Shown piece after piece: positions 33,338 through 41,656 of a stretch of DNA of 64,000 nt. Position 1 is the first letter of the stretch; every line of letters begins with the position of its first letter. The position numbers were made by a program, and so were the translations under genes. Source of the DNA: JACNKJ01 sp964344565 (GTDB lineage: Bacteria > Krumholzibacteriota > Krumholzibacteriia > JACNKJ01); assembly GCA_964344565.1 (NCBI GenBank), contig CAYFNT010000020.1, positions 5,272-69,271 of the forward strand, read 5' to 3'. The notes beneath the pieces were generated by a model. The model had not been told where the DNA came from and searched no databases. It worked only from the letters and a program-made list of their open reading frames with translations.

Positions 33338-33718
33338 TTAGGGCTGTTCCAGGCGCTCTACCAGCATCATGGCGTTTCCGTCGGGATCGAAGAAGGTCGC
33401 CAGCTTGACCATCTCCGGAATCTCCTGGGTATCGCCGTCGAAGCGAACGCCCTTGCCCTCGAGCTCGGCGCGGGCGGCGGCGATGTCCAGAACTCCCCAG
33501 ACCGGCACGCACCCGCCACCCTGCTGAACCTCTTCCCGGGTGCCCAGGCCCACGCTGATGCCATCGCCGGGGCCTTGCAGTTCGCACCAGCCCATGTCGT
33601 CCAGCTTGTAAAGAAGCTTGAAGCCCAGGGTGGCTTCGTACCACTGGATGGCGGCGTCCAGGTTCTTGACCCCGAAGGTGAGGGTGACGTCTCCCTTGTA
33701 TTCGAAATTCACGCTCAT
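33338..33718 (-). CDS. VOC/glyoxalase-superfamily protein
   Basis: This 126-residue single-module VOC protein has LTFGVKNLDAAIQWYEATLGF at the N-terminus and FFDPDGNAMMLVE at the C-terminus, where Glu is the usual second metal ligand. It could bind a small substrate or antibiotic. It is divergent from an HxlR-like regulator whose operator-like repeat lies between them, so it is probably that regulator's target. Confidence 0.8.
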   Translation of the reverse strand: MSVNFEYKGDVTLTFGVKNLDAAIQWYEATLGFKLLYKLDDMGWCELQGPGDGISVGLGTREEVQQGGGCVPVWGVLDIAAARAELEGKGVRFDGDTQEIPEMVKLATFFDPDGNAMMLVERLEQP

Positions 33719-33786
33719 GTCGGACCTCTGTGTTGGGTGGAGGGAAATCGGCTCTTCACAAATCGCCGGAAGTAGAGTATGTTAAG

Positions 33787-33799
33787 TATAGCAACTATA
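33787..33799. promoter_or_regulatory. Operator-like inverted repeat before the HxlR-type gene
   Basis: TATAG-CAA-CTATA at 33787-33799 lies in an AT-rich stretch between the divergent VOC and regulator genes and overlaps probable -10 elements on both strands. Confidence 0.5.
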
Positions 33800-33822
33800 A
33801 AAACAAGGTCAAGTGCAAAGCC

Positions 33823-34398
33823 ATGTCCAAGCAAGCACGACTCGACGGCCTCGTGGCCCTTTGCCATCGCCGATGGAGCATACCGCTCCTGGCATTCCTC
33901 GCCGAGGGCGGGGGACGTCGTTTCGTGGAATTCCAGCAAAGTCTTCCCATCGGAAGGCAGGCGCTTCGAGACAATCTGGACAGGCTCATCGAACTGGGGC
34001 TTCTGCGCCGCAATCCCGGGCATGGCCATCCCCTGAGGCCCGAGTATCTTCTCAGGCGCAAGGCCTCGAAACTCGCGTTTCTCTGCGCCGACCTGAGCGT
34101 CTTCCTCGAGCGGAAGGGCCTGGAGAACTGCGCATCCCTCAAATGGTCGCTTCCCGTGCTGGCCGCCGTGGCCGGTGGGTCGGAACGCTACGGCCAGATC
34201 CGGGAGCGCCTGGATACCATCAGCCCCCGGGCCCTCGCCATGGCCTTGCAGGAGCTGGAAGACTCGGGTCTCTTGATCCGAATAATCACGGACGCCCATC
34301 CTCCCGGCGTCAGCTATCGACTTAGCTCGCCGGGAAGAGCTCTGGCGCGCAGACTCGCGCCGATCCGGTCCTTCAAGATGCCCGAGGCTCTTGACTAG
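33823..34398 (+). CDS. Tandem HxlR/MarR-like winged-helix transcriptional regulator
   Basis: The 191 residues contain two similar winged-helix units: residues about 12-75 (RWSIPLLAFLAEGGGRRFVEF...RQALRDNLDRLIELGLL) and about 105-180 (LKWSLPVLAAVAGGSERYGQI...RALAMALQELEDSGLL). HxlR proteins normally carry one such unit and dimerise, so this looks like a built-in dimer. ATG 33823 is chosen because the start of the first HTH follows it; earlier in-frame sequence is AT-rich leader. It likely controls itself and the divergent VOC gene. Confidence 0.75.
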   Translation: MSKQARLDGLVALCHRRWSIPLLAFLAEGGGRRFVEFQQSLPIGRQALRDNLDRLIELGLLRRNPGHGHPLRPEYLLRRKASKLAFLCADLSVFLERKGLENCASLKWSLPVLAAVAGGSERYGQIRERLDTISPRALAMALQELEDSGLLIRIITDAHPPGVSYRLSSPGRALARRLAPIRSFKMPEALD

Positions 34399-34448
34399 CC
34401 CTTCGCCGGATGGTGAAGTATGGGTTCATTCACACCCGAAGGAGCCCC

Positions 34449-34832
34449 ATGGAAATCCGTCCCCGTGAAACCGTGATCCTCGCCGAGGACTTCGATGCCA
34501 TGGTCGCCTGGTACCGCGACACGCTCGGATTCAAGGTCACCGACCGCTTCGAGGACGAGTTCCACTACGCGAATCTGGTTACGCCCTCGGGAATCGCCAT
34601 CGGCATCGCCTCGGCGAAGGAGATGGGCGTGGAGCCGGCCGATCGCACCAAGAATACCGTCCTGCTGCAATTCGAGGTGGAGGACGTGAAGGCCTTCTTC
34701 GAACAGATCGGGAAGTCGGGGGCCACGGTCACCTTCGGACCCAGCCATAGCGAGAAGGACGACTTCTGGTACGGTGGCTTCTCCGATCCGGAAGGCAATC
34801 CCGTCTGGGTGGTCGACGGGAATTGTCCCTGA
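34449..34832 (+). CDS. VOC-superfamily protein (second)
   Basis: This protein of 127 residues has VILAEDFDAMVAWYRDTLGFKV and FSDPEGNPVWVVDG, the two halves of a single VOC module. GAAGGAGCC lies before ATG 34449. It is the first gene of a compact run (34449-37034) of small proteins. Ligand unknown. Confidence 0.8.
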   Translation: MEIRPRETVILAEDFDAMVAWYRDTLGFKVTDRFEDEFHYANLVTPSGIAIGIASAKEMGVEPADRTKNTVLLQFEVEDVKAFFEQIGKSGATVTFGPSHSEKDDFWYGGFSDPEGNPVWVVDGNCP

Positions 34833-34845
34833 TCGAAGGTTCGAG

Positions 34846-35322
34846 ATGAGAATACGGGTCATACTCTTATCGTTGCTCGTGAGCATGGGGAGTTCCGCCA
34901 TGGAAACCATGAAGGTCGAAGATCTCGCCTGGCTGACGGGAACCTGGACCCACCTGGGCCGCGAAGCCGGCTCGGTGGAGATCTGGAGCGCTCCGGCGGG
35001 AGGGACCATGTTGGGCATGGCCCGCTTCGTGAAAGAGGGGCGGACCGTGGACTTCGAGTACCTCCGCATTCGCGAGACCGAAGACGGAATGCTGGAGTAC
35101 ATCGCCCTTCCGTCGGGACAGGCCGAAACCGCTTTCCGCATCGTCGAGCTTTCGAGCGGGAAAGCCGTTTTCGAAAACCTCGAACACGACTTTCCCCAGC
35201 GCATCATCTACCTTCTCGAAGCCGAGGACGATCTCGTGGCGCGCATCGAGGGAAGGGTGAAGGGCGAAGAACGCTCCGTGGACTTCCCCATGCGTCGAGT
35301 TCAGCCGGGCGGAGAGGGATGA
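34846..35322 (+). CDS. Secreted DUF6265-like protein
   Basis: This protein of 158 residues has a signal peptide (MRIRVILLSLLVSMGSSA). The mature part holds LAWLTGTWTHLG, WSAPAGGTMLGMARFV and FENLEHDFPQRIIY, the conserved blocks of DUF6265, a lipocalin-like family of unknown function. It lies 13 bases after the VOC gene and overlaps the methyltransferase start by ATGA. Confidence 0.75.
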   Translation: MRIRVILLSLLVSMGSSAMETMKVEDLAWLTGTWTHLGREAGSVEIWSAPAGGTMLGMARFVKEGRTVDFEYLRIRETEDGMLEYIALPSGQAETAFRIVELSSGKAVFENLEHDFPQRIIYLLEAEDDLVARIEGRVKGEERSVDFPMRRVQPGGEG

Positions 35323-36065
35323 TGAACCAGAGCGAGTTTGGGAACGTCTACGACGACGATCAGCGCGCCAGCGCCTACGCCACCCTCGAGTTTCCGGGCA
35401 CCTACCTGCTCGCGTTCCGCGACCTGCCCGCGCTGGCCGCCAGGCATATCAAGGGAAAACGCGCCCTGGACTTCGGCTGCGGCACGGGACGCTCCACCCG
35501 CTTTCTCGCCGACCTCGGATACGACGCCATGGGAGTGGACATTTCCCAGCCCATGCTCGAGAAGGCGCGGGAATTCGATCCCCGCGGCCGCTACGAATTG
35601 GTGGGCGAGGGGGACCTCGGAGTCCTGTCGGGCGAGAGCTTCGATCTGATCCTCTCGGCATTCACCTTCGACAATATACCGACCACCGAACTGAAGGCCC
35701 TGAGCTTCCGCGCACTGGTTCAGTTGCTGAGTCCCGAGGGGCGGATGATCAGCGTGGTGTCTTCGCCGGAGATCTACCTGAACGAGTGGGCGTCCTTCTC
35801 CACGAAGAACTACCCCGAGAACCGCAAGGCCAGGAGCGGGGATACGGTCCTCATCGAGATGCTCGACGTGGAAGACGGACGGCCCGTGAAGGACGTGCTC
35901 TACGACGAGGCGAGCTATCGCGCCCTCTACGCGGAAACGAATCTGGAAGTGGTCGAAACGATCAAACCCCTCGCCACCGGCGAGGAGGGGACGGGATGGG
36001 TGAGCGAAACCGAAATCCCGCCCTGGGTGATCTACGTCCTCGGCGCATCCGAAAACAATCCCTGA
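35319..36065 (+). CDS. SAM-dependent methyltransferase (class I)
   Basis: This cytosolic protein of 248 residues has motif I ALDFGCGTGRSTRFLADLG at about residues 45-63, motif II YDAMGVDIS, and a DLILSAFTFDN motif IV equivalent. The fold is that of class I methyltransferases; the substrate is not evident. The ATG at 35319 overlaps the preceding stop. Confidence 0.85.
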   Translation: MMNQSEFGNVYDDDQRASAYATLEFPGTYLLAFRDLPALAARHIKGKRALDFGCGTGRSTRFLADLGYDAMGVDISQPMLEKAREFDPRGRYELVGEGDLGVLSGESFDLILSAFTFDNIPTTELKALSFRALVQLLSPEGRMISVVSSPEIYLNEWASFSTKNYPENRKARSGDTVLIEMLDVEDGRPVKDVLYDEASYRALYAETNLEVVETIKPLATGEEGTGWVSETEIPPWVIYVLGASENNP

Positions 36066-36084
36066 CGACAATGGAGGCATCAGC

Positions 36085-36690
36085 GTGAATCAGGAAATCA
36101 TGGCCATCGAAAAGCAGATCTTCGAACTGACCCAGGAGCTGACCAGGCTTCGCAAGGCCAGCGAGGGCGAAGAGGTGCCCAACTACAAGTTCGAAACGCT
36201 TCAGGGCGAAACGGGCCTTCTGGATCTCTTCGGCGATCGCGACAAGCTGCTGCTCATTCACAACATGGGACAGGGCTGCCGCTGGTGCACCCTCTGGGCC
36301 GACGGCTTCAACGGTATCCTGTCGCATCTGGAGGCCGCCATGTCGGTGGTGCTGGTGTCCAAGGACGATCCTGAAACCCAGCGGCGTTTCGCCGGCTCCC
36401 GCGGCTGGAAGTATCGACTCGCCTCCCACGGCGGCGGCGCCTACATCGAGGAACAGACGGTCATGGAGGGCTCGGGCAACATGCCCGGCGCGGTGGTCTA
36501 CGAGCGCGACGGCGATCGCATCCTTCGCAAGAACGACTGCATCTTCGGCCCCGGCGATATCTACTGCTCCCTCTGGCACCTGCTGGGCATGGGTGGAATC
36601 GGCGAGGACGAATTCACGCCGCAGTTCACCTACTGGAGCCGTCCCAAGAAGATGGACGACGGCGGCGAGAACCTGCCGGCGGATGCCTGA
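36085..36690 (+). CDS. DUF899-family thioredoxin-like protein
   Basis: This protein of 201 residues has an N-terminal helix (MAIEKQIFELTQELTRLRKA) and a thioredoxin-like core with HNMGQGCRWCTLWADGFNG, where CRWC is a CxxC site. This matches DUF899 proteins, thought to be redox-active but of unknown role. GTG 36085 follows GGAGG by seven bases. Cys residues also occur in NDCIFGPGDIYC near the C-terminus. It overlaps the next gene by one base. Confidence 0.8.
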   Translation: MNQEIMAIEKQIFELTQELTRLRKASEGEEVPNYKFETLQGETGLLDLFGDRDKLLLIHNMGQGCRWCTLWADGFNGILSHLEAAMSVVLVSKDDPETQRRFAGSRGWKYRLASHGGGAYIEEQTVMEGSGNMPGAVVYERDGDRILRKNDCIFGPGDIYCSLWHLLGMGGIGEDEFTPQFTYWSRPKKMDDGGENLPADA

Positions 36691-37034
36691 TGATGAGGGA
36701 TCTCTGCAGGCGCTACTACGAGGCCTGGGCCGCGGGGGATCGGGAGACCGTGCGGAACTGTCTCCACGAGAATCTGTCCTTCGCGAGTCCCCAGGATCGC
36801 TACGATTCGGCCGAGGCATTCCTTTCGCAATGCTGGCGTTTTTCCGAAGGCCTGACGGGAGTCCGCGTCGTCGAGGAGGTCCACGAAGGGAATCGATCCT
36901 TCCTGATCCTGCGATGGCTCGCCCGGCAAGGTGAGTTCATGGGCGCAGAGTACGTCGAGCATGCGGAAGACAGGATCACGCGCATCATCGTCGTGAACAA
37001 TGATCCCGCCTTCGGCAGCATGGTCGAGATCTAG
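36690..37034 (+). CDS. NTF2/SnoaL-like protein
   Basis: This protein of 114 residues has the NTF2-like pattern YYEAWAAGDRETVRNCLHENLSFASP at the N-terminus and a C-terminal sheet ending IIVVNNDPAF. Such folds bind small molecules or act as isomerases; no catalytic set is evident. It starts one base into the preceding stop (TGATG) and its end overlaps the opposite-strand cytochrome gene by four bases. Confidence 0.65.
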   Translation: MMRDLCRRYYEAWAAGDRETVRNCLHENLSFASPQDRYDSAEAFLSQCWRFSEGLTGVRVVEEVHEGNRSFLILRWLARQGEFMGAEYVEHAEDRITRIIVVNNDPAFGSMVEI

Positions 37035-37759
37035 TCGTCGGCGATGGACAGGTAGGCAAGAAGGTTCTCGATCTGATCGGCCGTGAGCTCATCCAGGTAG
37101 CTGGCCATCTCCTTGCCGGAACGCTCACCGTTGCGAAACAGGACGATTTGCCTGCGAAGGTACTCGGTGTCCTGCCCCGTGAGAAAAGGCCTCGAGCCTT
37201 GGCCTTTGCCCTCCTTGCCATGACATTTGCGGCACTGCTTTCGGTAGATCGACTCTCCCTCCGCGAAATCCCCTTCGTATCGCGCCACGTTCTTGACTCG
37301 TTTCGAAATGAGCAGCTTCTCGTAGGAACTCGTTCCCGGAGCGAAGTCGGGCATGGTTTCGAACAGCTCGACTTCGGACAGGTACCGGGAGATGTCGAGC
37401 AGATCCGGCTCGGGAAGCTCCCTGTCGGTGGCCCAGATTCCCATGGTGAGGCTTTGACGTTCCTTGGATTTGAAGGCGCGAAGCTGATCAACCAGGTACT
37501 TCTCGGGGAGTCCGGCGAGTCGAGGGTATTCACCGTCGCCGCCACCTTCGCCGAATTCGCCGTGACATCCCGCGCACAACTCATTGATGTCCCGCGCGTT
37601 TTCGGGATCGTAGTCATGGATCGATTCGGACGACCGGGCTGTCGTGGGTGTCAGCCAGATCAGGCCGAGGGCGAGGACCCAATTGCAGATGAGCCGCGTT
37701 CCCAATCCGAAACCGCTCCCGGATACGAGTCGAGGGTGATGGGCCGCCAAACTGTGCAC
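37031..37759 (-). CDS. Diheme cytochrome c (c4-like)
   Basis: This exported protein of about 242 residues has two heme-attachment sites, CAGCH in the N-terminal half and CRKCH in the C-terminal half, each followed by the Met-bearing second part of a class I cytochrome c domain. A hydrophobic segment (ICNWVLALGLIWLTP) near residue 30 serves as signal peptide. The exact start is unclear; GTG 37759 gives a long N-region. It probably carries electrons in the periplasm. Confidence 0.85.
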   Translation of the reverse strand: MHSLAAHHPRLVSGSGFGLGTRLICNWVLALGLIWLTPTTARSSESIHDYDPENARDINELCAGCHGEFGEGGGDGEYPRLAGLPEKYLVDQLRAFKSKERQSLTMGIWATDRELPEPDLLDISRYLSEVELFETMPDFAPGTSSYEKLLISKRVKNVARYEGDFAEGESIYRKQCRKCHGKEGKGQGSRPFLTGQDTEYLRRQIVLFRNGERSGKEMASYLDELTADQIENLLAYLSIADD

Positions 37760-37980
37760 GATTGAGTCTATCGCAGATGGCCTGCGTGGTCAGCCTTTTC
37801 CATTTCCAACCGCGCGCGCGATTGTCCCGTGCTTCCTGAACCCATGGACCGGCGAGATCTTTTCAAGAGCTCCGACGACTCTCAGGCATTCGCCGCCGGG
37901 GCCATGGTCCCCGAAGGGGGGAGCCCGGCGATCTGATGCACCTGATCCAGAACGACAATGTTGAGGGGTGATCGCGATTC
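37760..37980. other. 221-base stretch without a recognised gene
   Basis: Between the cytochrome c and DUF4395-like genes (both - strand). I see no convincing coding region, RNA gene or strong hairpin. Confidence 0.4.
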
Positions 37981-38427
37981 TCAAGCGCCGAACCATGGAA
38001 AGCGATCCATGGCCAGCCGGCGATGGAGGAAGCATCCGAGACAGAACCCGGCGAGGGCCACGCCCGAGGCCAGCGCCACCATGGTCGTGAAGATCCAGGC
38101 CGTCAGAGTCGCGCCCGTCAGGAACGCGACTTGAGCGAGTCCGAGCAGCGTGGCGGCCAGCAGGTTGTTGAATCGCATGAGGCCCTCGGCGGCGCGGGGC
38201 GATGTCTCGATTCGCCGTACGAATACACGCTCGCCAATCTGGGAGATGAGATTGCCCCGGGGTCCGAAAAGAAGGGCGAAGACGAGGATTCCGAAAAGCA
38301 AGGTGGTGATCCAGGGCTGCTGACTCACCAATGCTAGAAGCGCCATTCCGACCAGCACTCCTCGCGTCAGTGTGACGATAGGCGCCGGAACGCCAGTTTT
38401 TTCAACACTATAGTCAGGTTCGGCCAT
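37981..38427 (-). CDS. DUF4395-like membrane protein
   Basis: This protein of 148 residues has four hydrophobic helices, with GPRGNLISQIGERVFVRRI between the second and third, and ends GFCLGCFLHRRLA. This layout matches DUF4395 inner-membrane proteins of unknown function, often near thiol-redox or sulfur genes. GGAAGGA precedes the ATG at 38427. Confidence 0.7.
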   Translation of the reverse strand: MAEPDYSVEKTGVPAPIVTLTRGVLVGMALLALVSQQPWITTLLFGILVFALLFGPRGNLISQIGERVFVRRIETSPRAAEGLMRFNNLLAATLLGLAQVAFLTGATLTAWIFTTMVALASGVALAGFCLGCFLHRRLAMDRFPWFGA

Positions 38428-38614
38428 GGCTTGTCCTTCCGAGGCGGCGAGTCTTCAACGTCGGAGTATTCCAATATCGGCAATAATTCTACATATCAAA
38501 AGCAAAAAACCCACGTATGCGCCAGCACTTCATTCCTGCGTCATGCAGCTTGGCGATACTGATTGGGTCATGGCGAAGGACTCGCCATCCACCCCTGCAT
38601 GAGAGTGAGATGAG
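38428..38614. other. AT-rich divergent intergenic region
   Basis: The 187 bases between the DUF4395-like gene and the PepSY-like gene include an AT-rich stretch at about 38463-38510 likely to hold divergent promoters; no single promoter stands out. Confidence 0.4.
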
Positions 38615-38956
38615 ATGATCAAGAGGGTTTTGATACTCGCAGCGCTGGTCCTGGCTTTGTCCGGAGGAGCTTCGGCCGGATGGCTGAACGGTGACAGTGA
38701 AAGAACGGTCACCCTGGAAGAACTCCCCTCTGTCGTCAAGGCGACGATTCTCGAGGAAGCGGACGGGCAGGAGATTCTGGAGATCGAAGAAATCCGCAAA
38801 GGGGATACGGTCTTCTATGAAGCCGAATGGATCGAGAAAGGAATGGAGTTCGAGATCAGTGTGGCTTTGGACGGCTCCATTCTGGATCGTGAAATCGAAG
38901 ATCTTGATGCGGATGAAGACCACGATGATGCGGACGACGAAGATGACGACGACTGA
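38615..38956 (+). CDS. Secreted PepSY-like protein with acidic tail
   Basis: This protein of 113 residues has a signal peptide (IKRVLILAALVLALSGGASA). A PepSY-like core follows (TLEELPSVVKATILEEADGQEILEIEEI and FYEAEWI), and then a tail of about 20 residues almost entirely Asp and Glu. The acidic tail could bind divalent metals. It sits before a two-component system and may be its periplasmic partner or target. Confidence 0.7.
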   Translation: MIKRVLILAALVLALSGGASAGWLNGDSERTVTLEELPSVVKATILEEADGQEILEIEEIRKGDTVFYEAEWIEKGMEFEISVALDGSILDREIEDLDADEDHDDADDEDDDD

Positions 38957-39003
38957 GTTGGGATCTTTCCTTGCCGCTTAGAAACTGGCGGTCCTGGATA
39001 TCT

Positions 39004-39067
39004 AGCACGGGGGGCCGAACGGACCCGGGCCCTGAGACACACTTGGCAACGTGGGGTCTCCCGTGCT
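39004..39067 (+). promoter_or_regulatory. Structured leader before the response regulator
   Basis: AGCACGGG (39004-39011) is complementary to CCCGTGCT (39060-39067), with a GC-rich 48-base interior. It lies in the 170-base gap before the response regulator gene. Confidence 0.3.
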
Positions 39068-39126
39068 CCTATTCAATGACAGGGAGTTCGCCACAGGTTC
39101 TGGCATTTCCGGGGAGAGCGTTGATC

Positions 39127-39801
39127 ATGCGGCTTCTGGTCGTCGAGGACTACAGCCCACTTCGAGAATCGTTGGTTCAAGGCCTTGTCGAGGCCGGGTT
39201 CGCCGTCGATTCCACTGGGACTGGAGATGAGGGGCTCTGGCTCGCGGAAGCCGATGTCTATGACGCGATCATCCTGGATCTGATGCTACCGGCCCTGGAT
39301 GGAATCAGTCTCCTTAGAAAACTGCGGGAGAAGCAGATCGGCTCCCGTGTCCTCATCCTCACCGCCAAGGACTCCCTTGAAGATCGAGTTCATGGCCTGG
39401 AAAACGGTGCGGACGACTACCTCGTCAAACCTTTCGCATTCGACGAGCTCCTGGCGCGAGTACGCGCATTGGTTCGAAGACGGTACGAGCGGGGTTCACC
39501 CATCATCGAGATCGAAGACCTTCAAATCGATACGATATCCCGCATGACGAGCAGGGCCGGTCAGCGACTGATGCTCACGGCACGGGAATACCTGCTTCTC
39601 GAGTACCTGGCCATGCGACGAGGACAGGTGGTCAGCCGTGGTGAGATCTGGGAGCATCTCTATGATTTCAACGCGGAACCCGGCAGCAATGTCATCGATG
39701 TGCATATCGGGCGCCTGCGTCGCAAGCTTGAAGCGGGTGGACAAACTCGATTGCTGCACACGCGACGCGGACTGGGCTACGTGCTGGGAGGATCCTCCTG
39801 A
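39127..39801 (+). CDS. OmpR/PhoB-family response regulator
   Basis: This protein of 224 residues has a receiver domain with Asp8, phospho-acceptor Asp51 in IILDLMLPALDG and Lys near 102 in LVKPFAFDELL. A winged-helix DNA-binding domain follows, with TAREYLLLEYLAMRRGQVVSR and IDVHIGRLRRKLE. ATG 39127 is used; TTG 39121, nearer to GGGGAG, is an alternative. The stop overlaps the kinase ATG by one base, so the pair is co-translated. Confidence 0.92.
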   Translation: MRLLVVEDYSPLRESLVQGLVEAGFAVDSTGTGDEGLWLAEADVYDAIILDLMLPALDGISLLRKLREKQIGSRVLILTAKDSLEDRVHGLENGADDYLVKPFAFDELLARVRALVRRRYERGSPIIEIEDLQIDTISRMTSRAGQRLMLTAREYLLLEYLAMRRGQVVSRGEIWEHLYDFNAEPGSNVIDVHIGRLRRKLEAGGQTRLLHTRRGLGYVLGGSS

Positions 39802-41243
39802 TGAGCTCACTCCGCGCCTCGCTCCTCCGGCGCACCGGTCTCACCACAGCCTTGGTTCTGTTGGCCGCGAGTCTTGCACTGGACTACCTGGTGGGCTCGA
39901 GTCTGCAGCACCAGTTCGATCGAACGCTCTCGGAGCGAGCCAGGATTCTCGCATCCACCATTGAATGGGGGCCTGCAGGCCCAGAAGTCGATTTCAGTGA
40001 TTTCGACATGAGCGAGTTCGCATCAGAGGAAGGTCCCGAATTCCTGACTATCCGGGACTTGAGCGGCGTCTCTCACTATCGTTCTTCCTCCCTGACCGGT
40101 GCGAGCCTCATGGGGCCTGCAGGACCTTCCCTTTCCGATCAGTTCTTCTCCTCCGATCTACCCAAGGGTGAATCAGGACGTGGTGTCTATTTCTCATTTT
40201 CGCCCAGAATCGAGGAGGATTGGGTAGAGGAACTGGTGGAGTCTGGGTTGGCGCTTCCCGAAGCGCCGGAGTTCACCATCCATCTGCTGCGATCCTATGC
40301 GGAGCCGCTCAAGCTGCGTATGAGATTGCGATGGATTCTTCTCATCACCTTTACCGTCACCCTGGTCATGATGTCGACCTCCCTGCTCTGGGCCGTCGGT
40401 GGGGGTCTCGGACCGATTCGCAGGACCGCTGAGGAAGTACGTGCTTTGGATGAACGCGATCTCGCCGGTCGTCTCGAAACCAAAGCGGTTCCCGAAGAGA
40501 TTCGGCCCCTCGTCATCCAATTCAATGACCTCTTGAGTCGTGTGCAGACGGCGTTCGAGAGGGAACGTCGATTCAGCGCGGATCTTGCCCACGAGCTTCG
40601 AACTCCCTTGGCCGGATTGCGCTCCCAGCTGGAGGTGGGACTCTCTCGCCCCCGTTCCAGTGAAGAATACCGGAGCGCGCTTCAGCACAGCTCGGACATT
40701 GCCCTTCGGATGGAGAAGCTCGTGGGCAGCCTGCTTGCCCTTTCACGATTGGAATCCAATCAGTTTCACCTGGTCCGTCATGAGATTGGCCTGCTCGTTC
40801 TGTTGGAATCCGCTTGGGAATCGTTCGAGGCGAAAGCTTCGGCCAAGGGATTGAAGGTTCACCTAGATGTCCCTCCAGATCTTAGCCTGCACACCGACGC
40901 GGCACTCCTTGATCGCATCCTTCGCAACGTGCTCGACAATGCGGTCGAATACTCCGATCTCAACGGCGAGATCCGAATCGAAGCTCGGAGAACGAAACTG
41001 TGGATGAATCTGCACGTCAGCAACACAGGTTGCTTACTCGAGCAAGACGAAGCTTACGAACTTATCGCCCGATTCAGACGTGCGGATCCTGCGAGGTCCT
41101 CGGGCGAGGAGCATTCCGGTCTCGGCCTTTCGATAGTCCAAGAGATCACCCGAATTCTTGGTGGAAAGCTGGAGATTCAAGCTCAACCCGGTGGGCTCTA
41201 CCAAGTTTCCCTCGATTTCCCCTCAGCGATTGATCCTAACTAG
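39801..41243 (+). CDS. Sensor histidine kinase (OmpR-linked, HAMP type)
   Basis: This 480-residue inner-membrane protein has a first membrane helix at about residues 12-32, a periplasmic sensor domain (about 35-180), a second helix (WILLITFTVTLVMMSTSLLW), a HAMP linker, His264 in HELRTPLAGLRSQLEVGL, an N box (RNVLDNAVEYSDL) and GLGLSIVQEITRILGG. Its layout is that of the QseC/PmrB type. It pairs with the preceding regulator. Confidence 0.92.
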   Translation: MSSLRASLLRRTGLTTALVLLAASLALDYLVGSSLQHQFDRTLSERARILASTIEWGPAGPEVDFSDFDMSEFASEEGPEFLTIRDLSGVSHYRSSSLTGASLMGPAGPSLSDQFFSSDLPKGESGRGVYFSFSPRIEEDWVEELVESGLALPEAPEFTIHLLRSYAEPLKLRMRLRWILLITFTVTLVMMSTSLLWAVGGGLGPIRRTAEEVRALDERDLAGRLETKAVPEEIRPLVIQFNDLLSRVQTAFERERRFSADLAHELRTPLAGLRSQLEVGLSRPRSSEEYRSALQHSSDIALRMEKLVGSLLALSRLESNQFHLVRHEIGLLVLLESAWESFEAKASAKGLKVHLDVPPDLSLHTDAALLDRILRNVLDNAVEYSDLNGEIRIEARRTKLWMNLHVSNTGCLLEQDEAYELIARFRRADPARSSGEEHSGLGLSIVQEITRILGGKLEIQAQPGGLYQVSLDFPSAIDPN

Positions 41244-41279
41244 ACTCGAATCCTTCCATCCGCGAAACTCCCAGAGCCG

Positions 41280-41585
41280 ATGAGGAGGTGGATATGTTGG
41301 GTCGAATTCTTGTCGCCGGACTGCTCGGTGCTGCTGCTCGCCACCCTTGCCGCGGCCATGCTTCGCTTCGGCGTAGGAGCCGAGAGCCTCGGCTATCCGG
41401 GCCGGGTTGGGTTCTTCGTCCTGGCCGGTCTCTTCGCGGCCCTGGCGGAGAACCTGAGTCAGGCCGGCATCGGCGGGCTCAGCTATAGAACGGCCATGCT
41501 TCTGGGCGGACAGACGGTCATCGGCTGGCTGCTGGCCGGGCTGGTCATGGCCGCATGGCTGCGTCCGACGAAGAGGCAGAGCTAG
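41280..41585 (+). CDS. Small membrane protein, possibly frameshifted at the 5' end
   Basis: The frame 41280-41585 (101 residues) encodes two to three hydrophobic helices, ending VIGWLLAGLVMAAWLRP. Its first ATG has no ribosome-binding site. A second ATG at 41294, in another frame, follows a strong AGGAGGTGGAT site and starts MLGRILVAGLLGAAA, which then runs into non-hydrophobic sequence. A one-base shift near 41325-41345 (a GCT-rich stretch) would join the two, so either a sequencing error or a frameshift is likely. Confidence 0.5.
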   Translation: MRRWICWVEFLSPDCSVLLLATLAAAMLRFGVGAESLGYPGRVGFFVLAGLFAALAENLSQAGIGGLSYRTAMLLGGQTVIGWLLAGLVMAAWLRPTKRQS

Positions 41586-41656
41586 TTCGCGAAGATTGTC
41601 CGTGATTCGAAGCGAGGTTTGAGGAATAATCCCCTCTGCCACTCCCGGAGGAGACC

